In this document: in pieces, positions 1-5,793 of the stretch | Layout of the letters: each line of letters begins with the position of its first letter | Numbering within the stretch: position 1 is the stretch's first letter | Assembly (NCBI GenBank): GCA_023432075.1 | Contig: JAEYVD010000253.1 | Coordinates: forward strand, 1-5,793 | Source of the DNA: Pseudomonadota bacterium | GTDB taxonomy: Bacteria > Pseudomonadota > Gammaproteobacteria > Burkholderiales > Burkholderiaceae_B | Length of the DNA stretch: 5,793 nt | Reading direction: 5' to 3' | The notes under the pieces: model-generated | The model's database searches: none | Told to the model about the DNA's origin: nothing | The model's input: only the letters and a program-made list of their open reading frames with translations | Translations under genes and position numbers: made by a program

Positions 1-1724
1 GCGCCACGGGCTTTGACCGGGTGATGGCGTATCGCTTCCATCCCGACGACAGCGGCGAGATCGTGGCCGAACAGCGCCGCGCCGACCTGGACGACTGGGT
101 GGGCCGCCGCTACCCCGCCGGCGACATTCCGGCGCAGGCTCGCCGGCTCTATACCGTAAACACCCTGCGCCTGATCGCCGACGCGACCTACCACCCGGTG
201 CGCGTGCTGAGCGCCCCGTCGCCGGATCCGCGCGCGCTGGACATGAGCTTTTCGGTCCTGCGCAGCGTGTCACCCATCCATCTGGAATACATGGCGAACA
301 TGGGCGTGCGGGCGTCGATGAGCCTGTCGCTGGTGATCGGCGGCCGCCTGTGGGGCATGATCGCCTGTCACCACCATACGCCGCGGGCCTTGCCGTACCC
401 TGCCCGACTGGCGTGCGAAGCCATGGCGCAGGTCGTTGCCGCCACTGTGTCTGGCATCGAGGCGAACGAGCGGGCCGAACAATCCCGCCAGAACGCCGCG
501 CTGGTCAGCAAGCTGGTCGAGCGCGTGTCGGCCTCTGAAAACGTGCATCAGGCGCTGTCGCAGGGCGGAGAAACGCCCGCCTCGCTGGTCCCGAACGACG
601 CCGCGCTTTGCCTCTGGAGCAACAGCGTCACCGTGTTTGGCGGCATTGCGCCGCGCGGCGAACTGGCGGGCATTCTCAACGCGCTGGACCAGAGCGGGCA
701 GCGCGTGGTGCACACCACCAACATCGCGCGCGATTTCCCTGAATTGCAGACCGAAATCGTCCCCTACGCGGGGCTGCTTGCCTGCAAGTTTGACCCCATG
801 AACAATGGCTGGCTGATCTGGCTGCGCAAGGAACAGATCGAGACCCTTATCTGGGGCGGCAAGCCGGAAAAGCAGTACGCCGTCGGCAGCCTCGGCCCGC
901 GGCTGACTCCGCGCGGCTCGTTCGAGGCCTGGCGCGAGGTCGTGCGCGGGGTCTGTCTGCCCTGGCTGCCTTCCGAGCTGGAAGCCGTGGACAATCTGCG
1001 CGATGAGCTCTCGCACATTTCGACCAGCCGCGCGGCCGACGTGGATCGCGCCCGCACCGCGCTGCTTGCCATGCTGGGCCACGACCTGCGCGATCCGCTG
1101 CAATCGATCTCCATGGCCGCGACCCTGCTGTCGCGCACCGATACCGGCGCGCGCATGGGTGAGCGTATCCGCTATTCCAGCGGCCGGATGCAGCGCCTGA
1201 TTTCGCAGGTGCTGGACCTGTCGCGCCTGCAGGGCGGGCTGGGATTGGGCATTGAAAAGCGGCTGTGCGACCTGTCGGCATTGGTCAACGGCCTGGTCGA
1301 GGAAAAGCGCCAGGCCTACCCCGGCCTGCGCATCGAAACCGACGTGCCGGACGGCCTGACGCTCATGGCCGATACCGATCGCATTGCGCAGGTGGTGACC
1401 AACCTGATGAGCAATGCGCGCCAGCACGGCGCGCCGCGCCAGCCCATCCTGGTGAACGTGGCGGCGTCCGGCGACGGCATCACGCTCAGCGTCATCAACC
1501 ATGGCGAACCGATCGCCGATGACGTGCTCGCGCACCTGTTCTCGCCCTTCAAGCCGGAATCCGTCGGCCAGTCGCGCAACCGCACCGGCCTCGGGCTGGG
1601 GCTGTACATTGCCGAGCAGGTCGTGCGCGACCATGGCGGCGACATCTCGGTCCAATGCCGCGACGGGCTGGTCATCTTCACGGTCGCGTTGCCCCGCGCC
1701 TTGCCCGAATCAAACCCCTCTTGA
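1..1724 (+). CDS. bphP: Bacteriophytochrome histidine kinase, 5'-truncated by window edge (GAF-PHY-HisKA-HATPase)
   Basis: This is a red/far-red photoreceptor kinase. It would bind biliverdin and use light to control autophosphorylation and phosphotransfer to a response regulator. The reading frame is open from base 3, so the GTG/ATG at 21/24 lie inside the GAF domain and are not the true start. The N-terminal PAS domain, with the biliverdin-binding Cys, lies outside the window. The fragment has 573 residues; family members are about 730. Visible in order: GAF with DRVMAYRF (15-38), the DIP chromophore motif (Asp at 123-125, written PAGDIP rather than the usual PASDIP), SPIHLEYMANMGVR and ACHHH; PHY with tongue motifs WLIWLRKE and PRGSF; then HisKA with H-box GHDLRDPL (His codon 1080-1082), N-box NLMSNARQHG (from 1401), a G1 region NHGEPI (from 1497) and G2 GLGLGLYI (1587-1610). 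No membrane segments are seen, so it should be cytoplasmic. It heads the cluster that also encodes a response regulator and heme oxygenase. The family call is firm; whether the dark state is Pr or Pfr (bathy type) cannot be told. Confidence 0.95.
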   Translation, partial: ATGFDRVMAYRFHPDDSGEIVAEQRRADLDDWVGRRYPAGDIPAQARRLYTVNTLRLIADATYHPVRVLSAPSPDPRALDMSFSVLRSVSPIHLEYMANMGVRASMSLSLVIGGRLWGMIACHHHTPRALPYPARLACEAMAQVVAATVSGIEANERAEQSRQNAALVSKLVERVSASENVHQALSQGGETPASLVPNDAALCLWSNSVTVFGGIAPRGELAGILNALDQSGQRVVHTTNIARDFPELQTEIVPYAGLLACKFDPMNNGWLIWLRKEQIETLIWGGKPEKQYAVGSLGPRLTPRGSFEAWREVVRGVCLPWLPSELEAVDNLRDELSHISTSRAADVDRARTALLAMLGHDLRDPLQSISMAATLLSRTDTGARMGERIRYSSGRMQRLISQVLDLSRLQGGLGLGIEKRLCDLSALVNGLVEEKRQAYPGLRIETDVPDGLTLMADTDRIAQVVTNLMSNARQHGAPRQPILVNVAASGDGITLSVINHGEPIADDVLAHLFSPFKPESVGQSRNRTGLGLGLYIAEQVVRDHGGDISVQCRDGLVIFTVALPRALPESNPS

Positions 1725-1728
1725 ACCT

Positions 1729-1734
1729 GGGAGA
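1729..1734 (+). promoter_or_regulatory. Ribosome binding site supporting a TTG start
   Basis: GGGAGA lies six bases before the TTG at 1741 and 24 bases before the first in-frame ATG at 1759. The spacing favours TTG as the start of the response regulator gene. It lies in the 16-base gap after the phytochrome stop codon. Confidence 0.55.
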
Positions 1735-1740
1735 CATAAC

Positions 1741-2106
1741 TTGAACGAAGTGCGCGCCATGCGCGTCCTGCTGGTGGACGACAACGAAATGGGATCGGAA
1801 CTGCTGGCCGAGTTCCTGGCGCTTTCGAACCTGGAGACGCGGTGCGCCGCCACCGGCGCCGAAGCCCTGGAGCTGGTCGGCACGTTTGCGCCGGATGCCG
1901 TGCTGCTGGATATCCTGCTGCCTGACATGGACGGCTACGAGCTCGCCAAGCGCCTGCGCGAACGCGCCAATCCGCCGCGCATCTACGCGCTGAGCGGCCT
2001 GGCGCGGCATGAACGACGCGATGCCATCAATGGCATCTTCACTGGATGGATCGAAAAGCCGGCGGACCCCGACGCGCTCCTGGCCATTCTGCACGAGGCC
2101 AACTGA
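1741..2106 (+). CDS. Single-domain response regulator (CheY-like receiver)
   Basis: This is a receiver domain of about 121 residues with no output domain. It is presumably the phosphoryl acceptor of the phytochrome kinase encoded 16 bases upstream. With the TTG start, the acidic pair is D13-D14 (in VLLVDDNE), the phospho-accepting Asp is D57 (in VLLDILLPDMDG), the conserved Thr/Ser position is S85 (in ALSG), and the conserved Lys is K106 (in EKP). All the residues needed for phosphorylation and switching are therefore present. The start is chosen because GGGAGA sits six bases before TTG 1741; GTG 1750 or ATG 1759 are alternatives, and ATG would still give a complete 115-residue receiver. With no DNA-binding or enzymatic domain, it must act through a protein contact or pass its phosphate on, and the next gene encodes a candidate phosphotransferase. 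The receiver assignment is firm; the pathway role is inferred from neighbourhood. Confidence 0.92.
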   Translation: MNEVRAMRVLLVDDNEMGSELLAEFLALSNLETRCAATGAEALELVGTFAPDAVLLDILLPDMDGYELAKRLRERANPPRIYALSGLARHERRDAINGIFTGWIEKPADPDALLAILHEAN

Positions 2107-2116
2107 CGGTTCCTCC

Positions 2117-2749
2117 ATGATGCAATCCGACACCCTTGGCCAACTGGCCGTGAAGGGCGTGCAGCTCAAGGTGCTCAGCCAGATCTTTCCCGTGCTGCGC
2201 CACGAAGTCCTTGGTCCGCTGTCCAGTGCCTCCCTTGCGGCCGCCATGCTGCGCCAGGCTCCCGAAGGCGCCAGCGGCGAAGCCGTGCAGCAACGTTGCG
2301 AACGCCTGGCTGGCGATCTTTCCGACATGCTCGACGAGAGCGTGAACGTGGTGCGCGAGCTGGACGGATGGCTGAGCGACGGCGGCGCCAGCGTGGCCTG
2401 CGGCGACCTGTTGCAGGACTGCCGCAAGCTGATGTTCTCGCACCTGCTGCTGTCGCACCACGGCATTCAATGGCCCGAGCAAGTCGTCCATGCCGACGTG
2501 CCGCTGTTCAGCACCCGTTACCTGGTATTGGCGTGGTTGCTGTGCCTGTTGCCGCTGGTGCCGGCCGACACCCACCTTGAACTGGATGCGTCCGAGCCTG
2601 GCGTCTGGCACGCCCGCGTCCCCGAAGGCGCAGCGGCCTCCGAAGGGCCGCCTGCGTTCGACGCGCAAGAAGTCGAACTGCTTGCGTCGGCGGCGGGCTG
2701 GCGGCTGGAGCGCCAGGACCGTTGCTGGTCCCTGCATCTGCCCGCCTGA
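2117..2749 (+). CDS. Histidine-kinase-like protein with degenerate ATPase half, candidate histidine phosphotransferase
   Basis: This 210-residue protein belongs to no family that I can name with certainty. Residues ~15-85 look like a DHp two-helix hairpin: the first helix carries VLRHEVLGPLSSASL, close to the kinase H-box pattern (His, acidic residue, then P-L), making H29 (codon 2201-2203) the candidate phosphorylated residue. Residues ~95-210 resemble a worn-down HATPase domain: a hydrophobic helix (136-149) where the N-box helix would be, and a closing GWRLERQD...WSLHLPA like the last strands of kinase ATPase domains. The N-box Asn, G1 Asp-Gly and G2 glycine motifs are not visible, so it is unlikely to bind ATP. 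This architecture recalls ChpT-type phosphotransferases. It starts 10 bases after the response regulator stop; ATG 2117 and ATG 2120 are both possible, and no good Shine-Dalgarno is seen, suggesting translational coupling. The hydrophobic stretch is probably a buried helix, not a membrane anchor. The coding call is firm; the function is inferred. Confidence 0.8.
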   Translation: MMQSDTLGQLAVKGVQLKVLSQIFPVLRHEVLGPLSSASLAAAMLRQAPEGASGEAVQQRCERLAGDLSDMLDESVNVVRELDGWLSDGGASVACGDLLQDCRKLMFSHLLLSHHGIQWPEQVVHADVPLFSTRYLVLAWLLCLLPLVPADTHLELDASEPGVWHARVPEGAAASEGPPAFDAQEVELLASAAGWRLERQDRCWSLHLPA

Positions 2750-2789
2750 TCGCTTCCGTCTCGTCCAGACCCGTCACGACCAGAACGCC

Positions 2790-3365
2790 ATGATTTCTCC
2801 CGTCCACCAGGTGCTGCGCGAAGGTACCCGCGACCGTCACGAAACGCTGGATCGGGGCCTGGCCCTGGCCGACGGCGATGTGGACCGAGCCAACTATCTG
2901 GCTTACTTGCGCGCGCTTCTGGGATGGCTGGAACCGTTGGAGCAGCGGCTCTGGCAACTGGACTGGCCGCAAGAACTGCGCGCGCCCGAACGCGCTGGCA
3001 AGACCACCTGGCTGTACGAAGACCTGAAGGCGGCCGGCGATACCGCCCCTGTCGTTCATTGCGCGCATCCGCCGCAGGTGGCCGCGCCAGACGCCTACGC
3101 ATTGGGCGTCGCGTACGTCGTGGAAGGTTCGCAGTTGGGCGGCCGGTTCCTGGCCAAGCGGCTGCAGGCGGCGGCGCCCGGCCTGCCCCAGCGGTACTTG
3201 CGCGGCTATGAAGAAGAGGTGGGACCGCTGTGGAAGTCGTTTTTGCTGTATCTGGACAGCGAGGCCGGCGCGCGGGACCGCGAGGCCCAAGCGTTGCAAG
3301 GCGCCCGTGACGCGTTTGACAGCCTGACCGGCTGGCTGCGCAGCCAGGGTGCGCTGCGGGCCTGA
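2790..3365 (+). CDS. bphO: Biliverdin-producing heme oxygenase (BphO type)
   Basis: This cytoplasmic enzyme opens heme with O2 and electrons to give biliverdin, CO and Fe(II); biliverdin is the chromophore of bacteriophytochromes. It has 191 residues, the usual size for a bacterial heme oxygenase. The probable proximal heme ligand is H17 in TRDRHETLD. The distal helix reads AYVVEGSQLGGRFLAK (residues 108-123), matching the family's Y-x-x-E-G-S-x-L-G-G signature with the flexible glycines that contact heme. The GPLWKSFLLYL segment (145-155) is also typical of the family's C-terminal helices. ATG 2790 is chosen because it gives the normal N-terminus; the open frame continues upstream only as a shadow of the preceding gene. 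No convincing Shine-Dalgarno precedes it, and a 40-base gap separates it from the phosphotransferase-like gene. Its place in the phytochrome cluster points to chromophore supply rather than iron acquisition, though a role in heme breakdown cannot be excluded from sequence. Confidence 0.93.
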   Translation: MISPVHQVLREGTRDRHETLDRGLALADGDVDRANYLAYLRALLGWLEPLEQRLWQLDWPQELRAPERAGKTTWLYEDLKAAGDTAPVVHCAHPPQVAAPDAYALGVAYVVEGSQLGGRFLAKRLQAAAPGLPQRYLRGYEEEVGPLWKSFLLYLDSEAGARDREAQALQGARDAFDSLTGWLRSQGALRA

Positions 3366-3380
3366 GCCCGGCAGCGCACC
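3348..3380. terminator. GC-rich hairpin at the convergent gene boundary, possible terminator
   Basis: The left arm (3348-3361) and right arm (3366-3380) pair over 14 base pairs with one bulged G at 3370 and a four-base loop CTGA. The loop contains the heme oxygenase stop codon. No T-run follows directly on either strand; there is only a short TTTT near 3398-3401 on the plus strand, inside the convergent gene. It is therefore not a classical intrinsic terminator, but it is well placed between two convergent genes to stop or protect both transcripts. Confidence 0.5.
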
Positions 3381-3390
3381 GGCAAGGCAT

Positions 3391-4185
3391 CTATAGCTTT
3401 TCGGTTTCGCCCGATTTGGGCTGCCACTTCATCAGGCGCTTTTCGCCGACCCCGACGATGGTGTCCAGGATCAGTGCAAAGGCCGTCAGCACGATGATGC
3501 CGGCAAACACGGTGTTCACGTCGAACGTGCCCTCGGCCTGCAGGATCAGGTAGCCCACGCCGCTTGCCGACCCGAGGTATTCGCCCACGACCGCGCCCAC
3601 GAAAGCAAGCCCCACCGACGTATGCAGGCTGGAGAACACCCAGCTTGTGGCCGACGGCAGATACACATGGCGCAGCAACTGGCGCTTGCGCGCCCCCAGC
3701 ATGCGGGCGTTGTCCAGCAAGGTGGGACTGACTTCGCGCACGCCCTGGTAGACGTTGAAGAACACGATGAAGAACACCAGCGTCACGGCCAGCGCCACCT
3801 TGGACCAGATGCCCAGGCCGAACCACATGCCGAAGATGGGCGCCAGGATGACGCGCGGCATCGAGTTGGCCGCCTTGATGTAGGGATCCAGGATGGCACT
3901 GGCGCGCGGCGACAGTCCCAGCCACAGACCAAAGGCAAGACCCGCGATCGTGCCGATGAAAAACGCCAGCACGGTCTCGGTCAGCGTGACGGCCAAGTGG
4001 CTGTAGATGTCGGCATTGGTGACGAACCACGCCCAGATCCGCCCCCAGACCTTCAGCGGTTCGCCAAAGAAGAAGGCGACCTTGGGATCGCGCGACGCAA
4101 AATGCCAGACGGCCAGGATGATGACGAGAAGCAGCAATTGCCAGATGCGCAGGCTGCCGGAACCGGATTTATTCAGTTTGGGCAT
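3391..4185 (-). CDS. ABC transporter permease, SsuC/TauC-like
   Basis: This is the inner-membrane channel subunit of an ABC importer. It has 264 residues, the usual length for this family. After a short basic N-terminus, hydrophobic segments lie at roughly 14-29, 66-91, 112-125, 128-146, 183-203 and 222-246, consistent with about six membrane helices. The cytoplasmic EAA-type coupling loop is visible at about 157-178 (DNARMLGARKRQLLRHVYLP, with the conserved Gly at 164 and the final LP), which docks on the ATPase. The segment AFVGAVVGEYLGSASGVGYLI is characteristic of nitrate/sulfonate/taurine-type permeases. ATG 4185 lies three bases after the ATPase stop, so translation is probably coupled; the gene ends with TAG 25 bases from the convergent heme oxygenase gene. 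The substrate could be a sulfonate, taurine, a thiamine precursor or another small organic molecule and cannot be decided here. Confidence 0.92.
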   Translation of the reverse strand: MPKLNKSGSGSLRIWQLLLLVIILAVWHFASRDPKVAFFFGEPLKVWGRIWAWFVTNADIYSHLAVTLTETVLAFFIGTIAGLAFGLWLGLSPRASAILDPYIKAANSMPRVILAPIFGMWFGLGIWSKVALAVTLVFFIVFFNVYQGVREVSPTLLDNARMLGARKRQLLRHVYLPSATSWVFSSLHTSVGLAFVGAVVGEYLGSASGVGYLILQAEGTFDVNTVFAGIIVLTAFALILDTIVGVGEKRLMKWQPKSGETEKL

Positions 4186-4188
4186 GGC

Positions 4189-4998
4189 TCAGGCTCGCTT
4201 CTGTTGGGCATAGCCCTTGAGCACTTCCTCGCGCAGCACACCCCAGATGGCGGCATGCAGCTCGACGAAACGCGGGTCGATGCGCACTTCGGCCACATCG
4301 CGAGGACGCGGCAGATCGATGGCAAATTCTCCGATGGGATGGGTGCCCGGACCGGCCGACAGCACGATCACGCGATCGCTCATGGCGATGGCTTCGTCCA
4401 GGTCGTGCGTAATGAAGAGCACCGCCTTGCGCTTGGCCATCCACAGATCCAGGACCTCGTTCTCCATGAGCTGGCGCGTCTGGATGTCCAGCGCGGAGAA
4501 CGGTTCATCCATGAGGATGATGTCCGGGTCGCGGATCAGCGTCTGCGCCAGCATGGCGCGCTTGCGCATGCCACCCGACATCTGGTGCGGGTAGCGGCCC
4601 TCGAAGCCGCCCAGGCCGACGCGGCGCATCCATTCGCGTCCGCGCTCCAGCGCTTCGGACCGCGCCACGCCGGCGAACTCCAGGCCGGCGATGACGTTGT
4701 CCAGCGCGCTGCGCCAGGGCAAGAGCGCCTCGCCCTGGAACATGTAGCCGGCGCGTTCGTTGATGCCAGCCAGCGGCTGGCCAAATACCTTCACCTGCCC
4801 CGACGACGGCGCCAATAAACCGGCGCTGACGTTGAGCAGCGTGGACTTGCCGCAACCGGTCGGGCCCACCACGGACACGAACTCGCCCGGCGCAATGGCC
4901 AGGGTCGTGTCGCTGACCGCGGTGTAGCGCTGCGACCGGTCGTCACGCGAGACAAAGGTGCAACTTATGTTTTCCAGCGACAGTGCAGCTTCAGCCAT
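4189..4998 (-). CDS. ABC transporter ATP-binding protein, SsuB/TauB-like
   Basis: This ATPase subunit (269 residues) powers the importer formed with the permease and binding protein encoded on either side. All nucleotide-binding motifs are present: Walker A GPTGCGKST (45-53, Lys51), Q-loop Q88 in YMFQGEALLPWR, signature MSGGM (140-144, the common LSGGQ/M variant with Met first), Walker B IILMDEP (160-166) followed by the D-loop SALD (168-171), and switch His198 in FITHD. LLPWR after the Q-loop is typical of the nitrate/sulfonate/taurine ATPases. ATG 4998 is preferred because GAGAAG lies seven bases upstream, while ATG 5004 would leave only one base. A longer frame to 5121 is open but runs inside the binding-protein gene and is not needed. 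The start overlaps the binding-protein stop by 8 bases, and the permease gene follows 3 bases after the stop. Confidence 0.94.
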   Translation of the reverse strand: MAEAALSLENISCTFVSRDDRSQRYTAVSDTTLAIAPGEFVSVVGPTGCGKSTLLNVSAGLLAPSSGQVKVFGQPLAGINERAGYMFQGEALLPWRSALDNVIAGLEFAGVARSEALERGREWMRRVGLGGFEGRYPHQMSGGMRKRAMLAQTLIRDPDIILMDEPFSALDIQTRQLMENEVLDLWMAKRKAVLFITHDLDEAIAMSDRVIVLSAGPGTHPIGEFAIDLPRPRDVAEVRIDPRFVELHAAIWGVLREEVLKGYAQQKRA

Positions 4999-5793
4999 TG
5001 GCATACTTCTCGTTGGCGCGGCGCGCGAAATCGTTGGTCCACACCTTCGACGGATCGACCTTCGCGCTGTCGAAGTCAGTCTGATAGGCGGCCAGCGCCT
5101 TGAGCGCGGTGGTCGCGCCATCTTCCGGAATCATGCCGTCGGGCGACAGGCCTTCCATGCTCTTGCCCAGCGCGGCCTTGTACACGGCCGGATCGCCAAG
5201 CAGATAGGTTTCCGGCACGACCTTGGCGATTTCGTCGGGGCCGGCCTTCTGGATCCATTTGTCGGCGCGGACGATTGCGTTGGTCAGCGCCTGGACAGTG
5301 TTGGGGTTGGCGTCGATGAACGCCTGCGGCGCATACAGGCAGCCGGCCGGCATGTTGCCGCCGAAGATCTCCTGCGTGTCCTTGAGCGTGCGCGTGTCGA
5401 CGATGATCTGGATTTCGCCCGGCATTTCCAGCATCGAGACCACTGGGTCGGTGTTGGAGATGGCGTCGATCTGGCCGCTGCGCACGGCGGTCACGGCGCC
5501 CGCACCGGCGCCCACGCCGATGAAGGAAACGTCGGAAGCCTTCAGGCCATGCTTGGCCAGGAAGAAGCTGACGACCATGTTGGTGGACGAACCCGGCGCG
5601 GTCACGCCGATCTTCTTGCCCTTCAGGTCGGCCGGGCCCTTGTAGCCCGGGATGTTTTTCTTGGAGACGCCCACGCCGATCATCGGCGCGCGGCCTTGCA
5701 GCACGAAGGCGCGATAGGCCTGGCCCTTGGAATGCATGGACAGCGTGTGCTCGAAGGCGCCCGAGACCACGTCGGCGCTGCCGCCCACCACGG
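4991..5793 (-). CDS. ABC transporter substrate-binding protein, NMT1/SsuA/TauA-like, N-terminus beyond window
   Basis: This is the C-terminal 266 or so residues of a periplasmic binding protein that delivers ligand to the permease encoded downstream. The frame is open to the window edge; the first codon in frame near the edge (GTG at 5791) lies in the middle of a conserved region, so the signal peptide and roughly the first 70-80 residues are missing. Family signs are DLKGKKIGVTAPGSSTNM (55-72 of the fragment), the hinge-like IGVGAGAGAVTAVRSGQIDA (91-110), the following DPVVSMLE, and a C-terminal lobe with AFIDANPNTVQALTNA. It is the first visible gene of the transporter unit and ends with TGA at 4991, overlapping the ATPase start by 8 bases. 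Homologues bind nitrate, alkanesulfonates, taurine, thiamine precursors or aromatic acids; the residues seen do not identify the ligand. Confidence 0.92.
   Translation of the reverse strand, partial: VVGGSADVVSGAFEHTLSMHSKGQAYRAFVLQGRAPMIGVGVSKKNIPGYKGPADLKGKKIGVTAPGSSTNMVVSFFLAKHGLKASDVSFIGVGAGAGAVTAVRSGQIDAISNTDPVVSMLEMPGEIQIIVDTRTLKDTQEIFGGNMPAGCLYAPQAFIDANPNTVQALTNAIVRADKWIQKAGPDEIAKVVPETYLLGDPAVYKAALGKSMEGLSPDGMIPEDGATTALKALAAYQTDFDSAKVDPSKVWTNDFARRANEKYANG
5006..5011 (-). promoter_or_regulatory. Ribosome binding site deciding the ATPase start
   Basis: On the minus strand GAGAAG lies inside the last codons of the binding-protein gene, seven bases before ATG 4998 and one base before ATG 5004. 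Normal spacing selects ATG 4998. Confidence 0.55.

Noticed and set aside
270..1655. Long minus-strand open frame (461 codons) opposite the phytochrome gene
   Set aside because: It is antisense to a gene with unmistakable family motifs; its Ala/Arg/Gln/His-rich translation has no domain signs and is what GC-rich antisense frames produce.
2009..2116. Extension of the phosphotransferase-like protein upstream to ATG 2009
   Set aside because: The extra 36 residues overlap the response regulator in another frame and look like a low-complexity shadow; ATG 2117 gives the compact protein right after the regulator stop.
2522..2566. Possible transmembrane anchor in the phosphotransferase-like protein
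   Set aside because: The hydrophobic stretch is about 14 residues and sits where the N-box helix of a kinase ATPase domain would be, so a buried helix is more likely.
2490..2789. N-terminal extension of heme oxygenase by 100 residues
   Set aside because: It overlaps the previous gene out of frame, and starting at ATG 2790 gives the standard heme oxygenase length and N-terminus.
2750..2789. Short inverted repeats in the gap before heme oxygenase (GTCT...AGAC)
   Set aside because: Stems are only four base pairs and would be expected by chance; there is no support for a regulatory hairpin or a separate promoter.
3622..4818. Plus-strand open frame (398 codons) opposite the permease and ATPase genes
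   Set aside because: It crosses two well-supported genes, is rich in His/Gln/Asp/Gly with no recognisable fold, and is explained by GC-rich third positions on the other strand.
4999..5121. N-terminal extension of the ABC ATPase to 5121
   Set aside because: The added Arg/Ser-rich stretch lies inside the binding-protein gene; ATG 4998 has a properly spaced Shine-Dalgarno.

Overview
The window is GC-rich DNA, compactly coded on both strands, with short intergenic gaps and no mobile-element, RNA-gene or CRISPR signal that I can see. Its composition, the bacteriophytochrome cluster and the sulfonate/taurine-type ABC transporter fit a beta-proteobacterium. Something near Achromobacter or Bordetella (Burkholderiales, Alcaligenaceae) is my best guess, but this rests on overall resemblance only. 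Both end genes are cut by the window edges.

Left half, plus strand (1-3365): a four-gene, same-direction cluster for red/far-red light sensing. It starts with the last ~573 residues of a bacteriophytochrome histidine kinase (most of GAF, then PHY and HisKA/HATPase). After 16 bases comes a single-domain response regulator, apparently starting at TTG. After another 10 bases comes a 210-residue protein that I read as a histidine-kinase-derived phosphotransferase: a DHp-like helix with a candidate phospho-accepting His, followed by a degenerate ATPase-like half. After 40 bases comes a biliverdin-producing heme oxygenase (BphO type), which would make the phytochrome's chromophore. Light sensor, phosphate acceptor, possible relay protein and chromophore enzyme thus lie in one probable operon. 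No DNA-binding output protein is present in the window.

Boundary (about 3348-3390): the heme oxygenase gene and the convergent transporter permease gene end 25 bases apart. A strong imperfect GC hairpin spans the heme oxygenase stop codon and could act as a terminator or transcript-end stabiliser.

Right half, minus strand (5793 down to 3391): an ABC importer in the order substrate-binding protein (truncated at its N-terminus by the window edge), ATPase, permease. The first two genes overlap by 8 bases and the last two are 3 bases apart, so they are very probably one transcript with coupled translation. The family is SsuABC/TauABC/NMT1-like; the ligand cannot be determined from the sequence. 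I see nothing that links the transporter functionally to the light-sensing cluster.

The most interesting item is the third gene (2117-2749). It looks like a kinase remnant that keeps the phospho-His region but has lost the ATP-binding boxes, and it sits between the response regulator and the heme oxygenase of a phytochrome operon.
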